Positions 24,660 through 37,249 of a stretch of 64,000 nt of DNA are shown here, piece by piece. Under the pieces are notes generated by a model. It was not told where the DNA came from. It made no database searches and saw only the letters and a list, made by a program, of their open reading frames with translations. A program made the translations under genes and the position numbers. Source of the stretch: Sordaria brevicollis (lineage: Eukaryota; Ascomycota; Sordariomycetes; Sordariales; Sordariaceae); the NCBI GenBank assembly GCA_033439795.1, contig JAUTDP010000014.1, forward strand, positions 1,426,001-1,490,000. The letters are read 5' to 3'. Every line of letters starts with the position of its first letter. The first letter of the stretch is position 1.

Positions 24660-26640
24660 AATTTTACGCTCCTAATTAGAATCTTCCTTATTATCTTTAT
24701 TATCCTCCTCCTTATCGTTTTCGTTATCCTCGTTATTATCCCTATTATTACCTTCGTTATTTTTTTTATTTTTTTTTATTTTCTTTATTATTACCTTCGT
24801 TTTCGCTATTATTATCTTCGCCGGTAATAAATTCCTTATTAAAGGAGTTTAAATTATTATTATTAATATTAATTATTTTTTTATCTTTATTATTAATCTT
24901 TATTATTATTAATAACCGTTTAAATATATCGCGATTACTACGGATTATAATACCTTTTCCTTTTAACTTTAAAGTTTCGGATTCTTAACGTATATATTCT
25001 AATTATTATTTATAATTAGTAGGGATAGGTTCTTTATTAATAATTTAACGGTAAAGAGGAATATTATTAATTAATATCGAGCGGGCGTAATTAATATTAC
25101 GGCTCTAAGTAAAATATTTAATTTAATTGGATTTTAAAATTTTAATAAATTCGGGATTAAAACTTTTAATTAGGTACTTTTTAATAAATTTGAAATTATT
25201 TAAAAATTTAATAAATATTAAATAATTTAAAACCGTTTTATTATATTAAGTTTAATTATTATAAATCCCCCCTTTAATATCCCTACTTAAAGATTTATAG
25301 CCGACGAAAGGAATTTAAATAGGAATATATTCTTATTATTCATTAGTAGTATATACCGATATATACGTTTTTCAAAATCGGTTAACGTAATACGAATAAA
25401 TGATCCCATTTTTAGAAGAAAAAATAATAATTAGTAGAGGGATATTAATAGAGAATAAAAAAATATTTATTCGTTATTAAATAATTAAATTATTAGCCTA
25501 AGGATCCGTTCTTTTTTTGCCTTTATATGGGTAAGGTAATAATTCTACGGTTAAATTCCTTTTTTTTCGATAAAGATATAGCGATTAAATAAATTGCGAA
25601 GCGAATTAAATATCCGTTCTAAAATTAATCGATATATAATAAGTAAATTAAAAAACGTAATTATAATTATTAATAATTTATTATTATTAATACGTTATTT
25701 TATATATAATTAATTAATAATAATATATTTATCGATCGGATAAATATTTATAATAGTATTAAATAACCGAAAGTAGTTATTTTAAATAGTATTTTGAAGG
25801 GTATTAAAAGGAAGTAAAAATCGATATAAAAGGTTAATATAGATTTTAGAAAGGATTTGCTTTTTATTATTAGGACGAAAATTAATTTAATATATTATTT
25901 CCGAAGTATTAAAGCTAAAATATAGCCGAAGAGAATTATAATTAATAATAGTAATACGTTTTTTAATAAATAAAGTAAAGGCGTTAATATTCAAATTGAA
26001 TTAATTAAGTATAATAAATTCTTTAATAGGGATTTCCTTTTAAAAGAAGCGAAGTAGAGGGTTATTTATAAAGGGAAGGAAACCGGCGTTAGAATTAGAA
26101 GAAAATATTATATTAATTTATTGCGAAGAATTTTTATTTAGTAATTTTGCTTTTATTATTATTATTAATATTTTATAGTATTTAAAAGGAAAAGGTTATT
26201 AAGAGGAAAAATAAAGAATAATTGTAAATAGAAATATATTTTTCTTATATTTGTTTAGTAGATAATTTTCGAAGGAAAAAGCCGATAAAAATTATTCTTT
26301 TAAAATTATTTATATTATATACCCTACGATTACGAAAAACCTTTAAATTAAATAAGAAAAATAATATCCGTTTATTTAAAGCAATTTCGTAAAGTTTTAG
26401 AATTTTAATTAATTACGAAAAGGGTTATAAACGCCATTTTAAAATATTTTTTTACTAAAAATAATAGGAAAAGTATTTTAATCCTAAAGTTCGACTACGG
26501 ATTAAAATTTTCGATTATATTAAAAAGTTAAGAGATTATATTAAAGGAAGTTAGATGAAATTTATTTACTTTACCGTTTAAAACTTTAAATATAAATAGG
26601 ATAAATAAAGATTAAAAGGAGTAAATTTAGAATATTATAG
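24660..26640 (-). pseudogene. unrecognised degenerate reading frame(s), minus strand, in outer element
   Basis: On the minus strand, pieces of relatively open frame can be read. About 25700-25330 contains NGSLG followed by aromatic-rich text such as FFQKWDHLFVLR (stops only at TAA/TAG). About 25300-24900 contains KSLSRDIKGGIYNN and later NFKFIKKYLIKSFNPE. The segment at about 24850-24680 encodes an acidic Asn/Glu/Lys tail (EGNNKENKKKK, then NDKEEDNKDNKEDS). The frame changes between the first two pieces. No family was recognised; a transposase-like cargo gene is one possibility. Caution: RIP removes TGA everywhere, so a lack of TGA stops is not evidence for coding. Confidence 0.3.
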
Positions 26641-26652
26641 GTAATTTATAAG

Positions 26653-26917
26653 TGTTACGGCGCTAGCGGACAGGGTCCCTGCTAGGGCCCTATTTGGCGG
26701 ACCGGTTATCGCTTGGGCGGTTACCCTAATAGAGGTCGACCGCACTAACGTACGTAATTACGTGCCACCTTCGTGGGTCGCCCGCGCCTAAGTATAAACC
26801 CTAACGCGGGGCGCGCCCTTTATTCGTTTTCTTCTTTTCTTCTTCATTTTGTAATTCTACAATAAACTTAAATTTAACGTATTAAACTTATTTCTCGTAA
26901 TTACGTCGCTTGTAATA
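26653..26917 (+). repeat. 5' LTR of nested chromovirus-type element
   Basis: 265 bp. The first ~110 bp remain GC-rich with intact CpA/TpG, whereas the inner half carries C-to-T and G-to-A changes relative to the 3' LTR. Confidence 0.93.
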
Positions 26918-27019
26918 ATTATAAAATTATTTTTAATATATTAAGGAAGTATCTAAATATTTTAAATTTATTTACCGATTAAAGTAATTATAATATATAC
27001 CCTTATAATTGATTATAAT

Positions 27020-29400
27020 AGCGTATACCCCTAATGAAAAGGCTACCGCGGTTAAAACCGTTAAATTATTTATTATTAAGAGCGTTTAAATAAATGAAAT
27101 TTAAAAGAAAAATATATCCGATAAATTCGTAATCGAATAAATTAAATTTAATATTACGGACGTATTTATTATTTTTAATATAATTATTTAGTAAAATAAT
27201 ACTTTTAAGCGTCGCTTATTTAGTAATATTATAATCGGCACCCTTAAAGAAAAATAGGATATTTAATTATATAATATTAATAAATCTAATTTAAAGGATT
27301 ATAATATTTTAGAAAATGTGGATAAAGCTATTACGTTTTTTAATTAGGAAATTATTAGTAAGTTCGTCGACGTTCGTTATATATTTAATATAGAGGATTT
27401 ATTCGGCTTCCTATATACGAAAATTAACGCGATTGCGAAATATTAGGCTTAATATAATAAAGGTTATTTAACCTTTACTTTTAAAGTTTTAATAATTATA
27501 GGTTAGGATCATTAGGAATAGAATAATAGTAATATTTTATTTAATAGACTTTAATACTTTTAAATTTATTATCGAGGATTCCGAGGGCGTACGTACTATT
27601 TTCGGAGAAATTAAACTACGAATTATTTTAATTAAAGTTATTTTTTCCTAATAACGGGGATATTAAATTATCGTTATTAATTTAAATATTAATTTAGAAT
27701 AAATATACGAATACGTTATTAATTTATTAAAATATTAAAAGGGCGCCGAAATAAATAACGAACGTTTTTATAAGGATTTGCGTAAAGAATAAAGTAAAAA
27801 TATATTCTTAATATATTAATTATTAAAAACCTACGGGAATAAGGATCCTAACTTCGAATTAAACGATTACGAAACTTTATATTATAAAAACGCCACGTTA
27901 TACGAAAAGAATTATAAACTCTAAACCTAATTTATTATACTACGTTAAATTACCGATTATTTTAATAAAGGAATTTAAAATAATACCCCGTTTAATAATA
28001 ATTAAAATAACGACCTATTTAACGATAGAGAGGTTTAAAACGATATCCCGTTTAACAATAACCGTACCGATAAATAAAATACCCTTTACGAATAAAAAGA
28101 TAATTCTTCGATTAAAGGCTACCCTTCCTATCCCCGCTTTTTTATTAAATAAAATAAAACCCGTCGCGACCTAATTAAGAAAAAGAAAAAGTTCGCTAAA
28201 ATTAAAGATAATTTAATAGTTATAAAAATTTAAACCGAAGAATTAAAAAGAATAATAATTACCTAGGACGGTAATATAGCTAATTTATATATTATAATCG
28301 TTATTTTAATTAAAGAGAATATTAACTTTTATAAGGAAAATACTAATTTCCGTAAAAAGAAGGTTACTTTTTTAATTCCTAAGAATTTCGAGCGTTACGA
28401 TTATACCGACCGTACCGATTATAACGAAGATAGTAACGAAAGAGGCCGTTATAAGGAAACCTTTATTATTAATTTCTCTATAATTAATTATAAACGTTTA
28501 TTAATTAAAAAGAAGGACCCGCTTTATTTCTATAACGAAAAGGATAAAAATACTATTACTTTTAATATTTAATATCATTATATTTTTAATAAATTTAAAT
28601 TAAACGCCGATTACTTCTCTAATAACGAGGTTAAAAAGATATATATTAAAAATTATACCGCCAGTAAAGCGGCCTAAAATTTCGAACCCTATTTCGTTAA
28701 TAGCCCCTATAATATTAAGATTTTTAATAAATTATTAGCCTACTTACGTATTGAATATTATAATTATAATCGTAAGGAGAAAGCTATTTACGAATTTAAC
28801 GATTTAAAATTCGAAATAAGCAGTAATTTCTAAGAATTCTATAATAAATTCGTTCGTTTAACCGGAGAATATAATTATTTACTTAATTTATAGAAATAAG
28901 AATTTAATTAAAAACTCCCCGGTAATATTTAGAATGTACTTTTTTAAAGATATGGATAAAAGGATATAATTTTTAATTAATATACTTTAATAACTAAAAA
29001 GGCGGTCGAAATTAATTAACGCATCTTCCGCAATAATAAAATTAAGAAGGATAATAAAAATAAGGATAAAAATACTTCCTTTTTTTCGAATTTATTTAAT
29101 AAAATTAAAGGCTCTAACGATTCTAATAAGAATTTTAATAATATTATTAATAGTAGTATTAATACCGGTAGCGGTAATTAAGGTAATTCCCGTCGCGCCC
29201 CTAATATAATTCGTAAAGAAGTTCGTAAATTATTCGAAGAAAATAAATATTTTATATATAAAGAAATTAAATACCGTTTTTATAATTATTTTAATTACTA
29301 TAATAGTAACTTTAATTATATTAATAAATTCGTCGATTACTATAGTCGTAAAAATAAAAAAAATAATAAACCGGCTAATAATAAAACGGAAAATTAATTA
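27020..29400 (+). pseudogene. degenerate gag with mutated CCHC zinc knuckle
   Basis: Plus-strand frame between the 5' LTR and protease, Asn/Asp/Lys-rich, with many TAA/TAG stops. Near its end (about 29242-29295) the text NKYFIYKEIKYRFYNY has the spacing of a CX2CX4HX4C nucleocapsid zinc knuckle with each Cys and His replaced by Tyr, exactly what TGT-to-TAT and CAT-to-TAT produce under RIP. This places gag and gives the direction of the element. Confidence 0.7.
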
Positions 29401-32400
29401 CCCTAAGAATATTAAACTCCCTCCTAAGGATTAAATTAATAAATATTTATTCTAAAAAGAATTTAAAAAAAATATTACTAGAGAATATAAAAATAAATAA
29501 AAGATTTTTAAAAAACTATTTAGGTAGGTTAGCCTTAGTTACGTTTTATATTATAATAAATAATAATAGAAAAACTTTATTTACGAACGATACGCTTATT
29601 AATTTAAGAGTAAACGGTAATATCTTTATAAATAAGGATTTTATAAATAATATAATAAAATAAAGAGTAGAAAAATTATATAGGTTTTAACTATACGCTA
29701 TAGGAAATTATACCGGATAGTATAACGAAACGATCGATTAATATTTAAAAAAACCAATTAAAGTATAAAGCTAAAAATTCGATAAAAAGGTAATAATTAT
29801 TATTAATTCGGGTTATAATATTATTTTAAATAAATATTAACTAAAAAAATATAAAGTCTTAATAAACGTCGTTAATATTAAATTAATTTTCGATAAAATA
29901 ATTATTATTCTCTCGGTACTTAATAAACGGATTTCCGAATTCGAAGCCCTTACCGATATAATTCCTTTATTATCGCTTTTAATAAAATATAGCCGACCGA
30001 CTAAATTCTTCGAAGAGCCTAAAGAAAAACTTATTCGATTAAAAAAGGACGAAAATCTAATAAAAATAAAACGCGAATTAATAAACTAACGCGCCCTACA
30101 ATAGGAAAACGATAATATAATACTTATATAACGTAAATATATTAAAATATTCGAAATTAAACGAAAGAATAATCTTTATTAAAGAGAAGACGTATATAAC
30201 CGATACCGATTAAAACGCGACGGCGTAGGATAATATAAATATTATAACGATTTCGTTATTATCGGTGCTAATACTTTCCTTATATTTTTTAAACGAGAAT
30301 ATATAAAAATTATTAACCTCTATAAATTCGACCGATTTATTAACGACCGAAAAAAATAAACTTTTATTAAAAATAAAATAGAATTACGTAAACGAATTAA
30401 AAAAAAAGTCTTTAAATACATTTATAAATATTTAAACGTATTTAATAAGAAGGAATTTAATACTTTACTAAATTATTATATTAACGATTATAAAATTAAT
30501 TTAATAAATAGAGCGAAACCCGAAGATTTTAATTATAATCCGTTATATAAAATATCGGTAAACGAATTAAAAATTTACTAAAAATATATTAATAAAGCGT
30601 TAATTAAAAGGTTTATCGAAAATAATTCGGCCCTATAGGCGGCGTTTATTCTTTTTATACTTAAAGTTAATAGTAAATTAAAATTTTATATAAATTACCG
30701 GAAATTTAATATTATTATTCGAAAAGATAAATATTTATTACCCCTTATCGACGAAATTATTACCCGAATTAATTAAATAAAAATCTTTTTAAAAATAAAT
30801 ATCTAATAAATATTCTACCGGATATATATATACCTAAACGATAAAGAATTAACGATATTCTGAATAAAATATAGCGTTTATAAATATAAAATCCTACCTT
30901 TCGGGTTAATTAACGGCCTATTTACTTTTTAGCGATATATTAACGAAACTTTAATAAAATATTTCGACGATTTCTATAGTATATATATTAATAATATTTT
31001 TATCTTTTCGAATAATTTAAAAGAATATAAGATCTATATTAAAAAAGTATTAGCGAAATTAAAAGTAACCGGCTTATAGGCGGACTTAAATAAATGCAAA
31101 TTTTACGTTAAGAAAATTAAATTATTAAATTTTATTATTAGAATTAATAGTATATTAATAAACCCTTAGAAGATTATAGTTATAAAGGACTAATAAATCC
31201 TAATAAATATACGAAGGATATAATCCTTTTTAAGCTTTTATAACTTTTATAAGCATTTTATTAAAAATTATAATCGGATAGCGAAATTTTTAATAATTAT
31301 AATTAGGAAGGGAGAAATCTTTAATTAAAATACAGATTATTAAATTACGTTTAAAGAATTTAAAAATCGTTTATTATTAATACTTATTTTAACCTATTTT
31401 TAATATAAACGCTTAATACGTATAGAGATAAACGCGTTTAATAGAATAGTAACCGGTATATTATTATAATTAGTCGATAATAAATAGCGACCGGTTACCT
31501 TTTATTTAAAAACGATATATAATATAAAGTATAATTATTCTATCTATAATAAAGAATTAATAATTATTATTAAAGCTTTATAATATTAGAAAACCGAATT
31601 TATTAATTTATACGAGCCCTTTTTAGTCCTAACGGATAATAAAGCCTTTAAATAATTTAATACTAAAAGATTCTTAAATTTGCGATAAGCCGGGTAGGCC
31701 GAATTCCTATCCTAATATTATTTCGTTATTTTTTACCGATTAAGAAAGGAAAACGGTATAATAAATATATTATTAAAGAAGGTAAAGGATTTAAAGAATT
31801 AAAAGGCGAAGTAGGAAATATAAAGGACTTTTTAAATTTTTAAGAATTTCGATAATAATTGGATAATATAATTTAATAATATAATTAATAATATTAATAC
31901 AATTTATACGTCGATTATATCCTTAAATACGGCTATTATAAAAATTAATTTTAAAATTATAGAAGGAATTCGAAAGGAATAATTAGAAGGCTATTTATTT
32001 ATAAATTACTTTATTTTCGAAAATAAAATATACCCAAATTTAAAAATTTATTAAAATATAATTAAAAGGGGGGAGAATAGGTATTAATTTATTACTAATA
32101 AGATTTTTACCCGTTTTAATAAATTTATTATATTATTTAGTACCCTAAAAGCTTAAATTATTTACGAATTATACGTAAAAATTACTATTATTTATTTAGG
32201 CCGAAATAAAATAAAACGCTTAATATCTATATAGTATTAGTAGTTAGGAATAATTAATAACGTCGATCGTTTCGTTGCTAATTATATAATATACTATATT
32301 TTAAAGGTTCCCCGGGATAAAACCTTCGGTAAATTAGAATTTATTTTAACGGCTTAATATATTTAATAGAATTTAATTATAAACTTCAAAACTATATTTA

Positions 32401-33640
32401 AAGATAAACGAAAATTCGATAATATATTTATAATAATAAACCGATTAAATAAAGTATTATAAATTATCCCTTATTTTATAACGGTAATAGTTTAAAACGT
32501 AACCCGTATATATTATAAAGGCCCTTACTATATTTATAAATTATTAAGCGAGGTTATTTCGGATAGAAGCCTTTAATTTATATTGGATTTTATAAACGAA
32601 TTAGTTAAAATTTTGAATATTAAATAAAAGTTAGCCTCTTCGGGATATAATTAAATTATAGGGTAGGCCGAAATTATAAACGAATATTTCGATTAACGTT
32701 TTTGTCCTTTCGTTAATTACTTCTAAAATAATTAATTAAAAACGATTTTAATAATAAACGTAATATAAATAGGAATGCCGTACAATAATTTAGGTAGAAT
32801 ATAATTATATAAAATATTAAGAGGATTCTTAATATTTAGAATTTTAAATTAGGAAGCTTAAACTAATTTTAATAGCGTACAATTAATAATTAGAAAGAAA
32901 TTTAGCCGGGAAGATATATAAAGCTTAATAAATTAAATTCGAAGATACGTAAATAAGGTAAAAGAATTTATTATTAAAATTTAAGAGCGGATAATTAAAT
33001 AATTAAATAAATATTAACGCGTCCTAAATTTCGGATTTAATAATAGAATATTTATTATTAAACGGAGCGAATTTATAGACCGGCTAAACTATAAATTCGA
33101 TTTTCCTTTAATAAATTAATATTTTAAAATTAAAAAAAAATATAACTATTCGTTTAAATTAAAAATATTAAAAGGTTAAAAAAGAATAGATATTTTTTAT
33201 ACCGATAAATTTCGGAAATATTTTAATAATTTATTACCCGGTTAAAAGTTAAAAAAACTAATAGGGGAATATATAAAAAACGATATCGAATAAGAAATAA
33301 AAGAAATTTTAACTTTTTAAATATATTTTAATAAATTTTAATACCGAATAAATTAGAAAGGATATAACCCGGACCCGAAATTCTATAATATTAAGAATTT
33401 TAAAAATTTATTTAAATTCTTAAAAATATATTATAAAATATACTTTAAATACCCGGAGCCGCTTATATATTTAAAAGAGTAATTATAAAAGGTTAAAATA
33501 AAAGAATTCGATAAAAATTATCTAGAAAATAACGTCCCTTTAAAGAAAGGTATAAAGAAATTAAAGAGGGCGGTAGGCGCTAGGAAATAAAGGATTTACT
33601 TTATATATAATAATAATTCTAATATTTCGAAAATTCGGGG
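29401..33640 (+). pseudogene. degenerate pol with C-terminal chromodomain
   Basis: Protease-like text INSGYNIIL lies at about 29800-29830. Reverse transcriptase lies at about 30650-31100, with KFYINYRKFNIIIRKDKYLL, then PLIDEI, FGLINGLFTF and a catalytic box reading YINNIF where YIDDIL is expected. RNase H is at about 31410-31750 (EINAFNRIVTG, YNKELIIIIKAL). Integrase follows. Near the end, about 33290-33430, the text EIKEIL...KF.YRIN.KGYNPDPKFYNIKNFKN matches the chromodomain pattern (E.IL...Y.VKWKGY....W....N), with stops at the two expected Trp codons. Chromodomains on gypsy integrases are known to direct some elements to H3K9-methylated chromatin. Confidence 0.82.
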
Positions 33641-33652
33641 CGAATCTTTTTC

Positions 33653-33663
33653 GAGGGGGGGGG
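33653..33663 (+). other. polypurine tract of nested chromovirus-type element
   Basis: GAGGGGGGGGG immediately before TAG and the 3' LTR start, in the usual place for the plus-strand primer. Confidence 0.75.
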
Positions 33664-33666
33664 TAG

Positions 33667-33931
33667 TATTATGGCGCTAGCGGATAAAGTCCCTACTAAG
33701 GCCCTATTTAGCGGACCGGTTATCGCTTAAGCGGTCACCCTAATAGAGGTCGATTATACCAGCGCATATAACTGCGTGCCACCTTCGTGGGTCGCCCGCG
33801 CCCAGGTATAAACCCTAGCGTAGGGCGCGCCCTTTGCTCGTTTTCTTCTTTTCTTCTTTATTTTGTGATTCTATAATAGACTTGGATTTAACGTATTAAG
33901 TTTGTTTTTCGTGACTACGTCGCTCGTAATA
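33667..33931 (+). repeat. 3' LTR of nested chromovirus-type element
   Basis: 265 bp. It starts TATTAT, the RIP form of TGTTAC. The inner (left) part is mutated while the outer part keeps GTGACTACGTCGCTC-type CpA/TpG sites, the mirror image of the 5' LTR. Confidence 0.93.
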
Positions 33932-33936
33932 ATAAG

Positions 33937-34203
33937 AAGAAATTAGGAGAAAGAGAAGAATTTACGATTTTTCGACTTCGTAAATAATTTACGAAATGGG
34001 TATAAGAACCTTTTATTTATAGTCCTTCCTTTCTTTCTTTTTTTTCCTTTTATATATTAATAAGCCCTTTTATAAATTTATATTATTATTATTTATTAAA
34101 AGCCTTTTTATATTAAACTTTCTATCTTTTAAAATTTTATTATTAATTAAAATATTAATTAATATAAATTTTTCTAATTTTAATTATAATAATTTACCCC
34201 CGA
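33937..34203 (+). other. outer-element DNA between two nested insertions
   Basis: 267 bp of outer-element sequence, pyrimidine-rich around 34020-34050 and otherwise AT-rich. It could be an upstream or leader region of a reading frame continuing at 45544, but nothing decisive is visible. Its last five bases (cccga) are the target duplicate of the next element. Confidence 0.45.
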
Positions 34204-34446
34204 TGTCAGATGGTACAAGCTTATAACGTGAAATCCTTAATGGACTGGATAATTATAGAATACGATAATTAATTTAAGAGAGAAATCGAGTTAAGGCTCG
34301 ACTTCTCGGCTATTTATTTATATATAAGAGTTAATTCGGGTCGTCCTTAACCCGACTCTTATAATACTTAAAGAAGAAAGTGAATTTACGACCGATTTAA
34401 TATCGAATTATAATTCGTTTCAATTTATTCCCTTTTTCCCTTTATA
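34204..34446 (-). repeat. LTR (3' in coding sense) of minus-oriented element
   Basis: 243 bp. The outermost ~50 bp keep CpA/TpG; the remainder is RIP-mutated compared with the copy at 45296-45538. Confidence 0.92.
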
Positions 34447-34457
34447 ATTGCCCCCTA
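34447..34457 (-). other. polypurine tract of minus-oriented element
   Basis: On the minus strand the sequence reads TAGGGGGCAAT directly before the LTR, the expected site for plus-strand priming. Confidence 0.55.
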
Positions 34458-36880
34458 CGTTAATTTACTACCGTCCCAGTAACTCGTTCAAATATATACC
34501 CTTATTACTTATTTACTTAAATTCCGAATCCTATATTATTTATCCTTTACAAACCGATTTAATTATCTACTTCCTCAATACCGTACCTAATAACCTAAAT
34601 AACGATTTCGTTAACGTTATTATACATATCGTTTCTATAAATTTCAAATTCTTAATTAACGAACGGGCTATTAGCGATATATATAAATACTTTACCGTCG
34701 CGATTATAAATATTATAAACGTCCTACTTATTATTATTAATATTTTAAACCTTAAAGCGGCTATCGATTACGATTATTTTAAAATTAATTTAAATATAAA
34801 TTAAATCGGCGTAAGAATATTACTTAATTAAATTATATAATCCTTTAAAGGTACAATCCTTCGTTATATTTTAAATAATTTAATAATATTTATCGGCCTA
34901 TTTATAATTATTAAAATATAAATAATTTATTAATATTAATTTAAATATTTACTTTTACCTTTTAATATTATCCTTAAAGTAATTAATTTCCTCTTACTAA
35001 CTTTTATTTTACTCTTCGAAATATTTAATATATTAAATTAATTTATCGAACGCCTTTTAATCGTAATTCGGGGTTGTATTTATAATTAATTTAAGTAGAA
35101 ATTAATTTTTAATACGATTATAACCGAAGAGGATACGTTATAGGGTCGAAGTAATTCGGCTAATTATAATTATATTAAATAGTTTACCTATAACCGGAAT
35201 AGTATTTATATTAATAATTATCCTATTATAAGTAAAATAATTATTAAAATTAATTATATTTATATTTAAATTTTAATTTAGTTTAAAATTCGGCGACGAA
35301 TTTACTTCGGAAAACGAATCTATTACTAAAGAAGATTTAAATTGCTTAAAAATTCTAAGGTTAAGGTCGGAAATAGATTATTTCTTTTTAATTATACGGT
35401 CGGCGGTAAAAATCTTAACGAAATTAGTCGATTTAATCGGGGTATTTTAAATAAAAATAATAATTCGAATCGGAAAGGCGGTAAAATTTTTAAATTCGAT
35501 ATATCCAATAGTATTAAAAATATTAAGGATTTTAATTCCCAATATCGTTAAAATATTTAAAAGAATAACCTTACTAATTTAAAGAATTAAATTAAGCTTA
35601 ATTACATCGATAAATTTATTAATAATACTATTAAGCGACGAATTACCAAAGACGATACTATACGGGATAACGGGCTATTTAATTAAAGCGATTTATAATT
35701 TATTATTTAAAAGTAGGTTTAATTTCTCGAACGCGCTAGTTTAAAATTATTTAATAGGGGTTAATCCCTCTATAATAAACGTTAATTCTTTAAATTCGAT
35801 ATAACGTATATTAATTTAAATTCCCTTAAATTTAATTTCCGAATTAATATTAAAAATAGTTTCGTCGAATTCGGCCGGGGCTATATTTTTTTTTATCCAA
35901 TCTTTAAATTTATTAACGTTCTCTTTATAAACGTTTTATTTAATTTAGAATTCGGAATCCTAATGGGTAAAATATTTCTATATAATAGTAAAAACCTTAT
36001 TATTTACGTCCTTTTTAATAATAATATTAATATCGAAATTAATATCGAATTAATATACTTAAACGTATTTTTCTAAAACGAAATCCAAAAAAGGCTTAAC
36101 GTATTATTTGTAATTTTTAAATATTTTAGCGTCCTATTCGTATTAAATTAATTTAAAATTTATTTTATATTAACGTACGTAGAAAGGCATTTTATAAACT
36201 TCTATACCAGTCTTTTTATTCCGTTTATCTTATTCGCGGAAGGATTTTAATAATTTTATAATTTAATATATTATAATTATTACGACCTAAGTAGTAATAT
36301 CCAGCTTATAAAGTAAATTTCCTATAATTTTTATAAAGTAAATTTTATTTTCGATTACGCCCAAGAATTTAATAATTTCTTTATAATATTTCGTTTATAA
36401 AATTTAAAAATTATTAATTATATAAATAATTAAAATTATTTCGGTTCGTTTTTTATTATTATTATAAAGGTCGCGAAATATTTTATTTTAATTAAATTAT
36501 AAACGTTTAAAAACGTTCGAATTTTAATTCGGTTTACCCGGAATATAATTAATTTAGTTTAGGACGTACTAGCCTTTTTAATTTTATACTTCGCGGATCG
36601 TTTTTATAATATCGGAAATAAAAAGGTTAAAAATAATAGGATTACTATTATATATATAAATAGTAAAATAGCGCGAACGTATTAACTTACTTTAATTTAA
36701 TATAATTAAATCGTTTACGGTAATTATTATAATAATTAATTCTGGATTATAGGTTTATTTTAATTATATAATTTAATTAAAATATTTGAAAATAAAAAGA
36801 AATTTAGCCAAAAGTTAATTTATACGCATTAAATATTATAGGGCGGGTCGCGTCGTAATTTATATATAGTAAATAATTAA
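34448..36880 (+). pseudogene. unrecognised degenerate ORF antisense to the pol of its host element
   Basis: A single plus-strand frame can be followed for about 810 codons with only TAA/TAG interruptions. It includes a 118-codon stop-free stretch (34448-34801) and a 69-codon one (35342-35548) in the same frame; these are two of the only three stop-free runs of that size seen in 31 kb of RIP-mutated DNA. Remaining C residues fall preferentially at third codon positions (TAC, AAC, TTC, GTC, ATC), as in real ascomycete genes. Text includes VGNRLFLFNYTVGGKN, FVEFGRGYIFFYP, FVIFKYFSVLFVLN and HFINFYTSLFIPF. No known domain was recognised. It lies between the 3' LTR and integrase of the minus-strand element and converges on pol. 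The start is unknown: the first codon of the open stretch is TTG, not ATG. Confidence 0.5.
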
Positions 36881-37249
36881 TGCCTAATTACCTTATCGAT
36901 TTAAAACGAACCGGATTTAAAGAAGGAAAGTATATCCAATTTCTTTCTTAAGTAATATATTATTTAAATACCGTAGGTTAATACGGCCAAATCTAATTCC
37001 TCAAATTTCTTTAATTCGTTAAATTAAATAGGGAGCTGTACTTTATATTCTTTAATTAATTACCGGCTATTTTCTATAAGGCCTTTTTTTCTAATTATAT
37101 TATAAGGTTCCTAAATATTCGATTCGTAATTATAACCTTTCTATTTTACTTTATAATCGATATATAATTTATTTTTTATTTAAACCGTTCGCTATTTTAA
37201 TAATTATTCTATTTTATAAAAATAGAATTAATTATTATTTCCTTCGATA

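Larger units (their letters stand above)
26653..33931 (+). mobile_element. nested chromodomain-type Ty3/gypsy LTR retrotransposon, 7,279 bp
   Basis: Two 265-bp LTRs (26653-26917, 33667-33931) are flanked by the identical 5-bp repeat ataag (26648-26652, 33932-33936). The 5' LTR starts TGTTAC; both LTRs end GTAATA, the RIP form of GTAACA, so the original ends were a perfect inverted repeat. A G-rich purine tract precedes the 3' LTR. The interior holds plus-strand gag with a mutated zinc knuckle, protease, RT, RNase H, integrase and a C-terminal chromodomain, i.e. a chromovirus. It sits inside the outer element, so it inserted later. All coding frames are destroyed by RIP. Confidence 0.93.
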
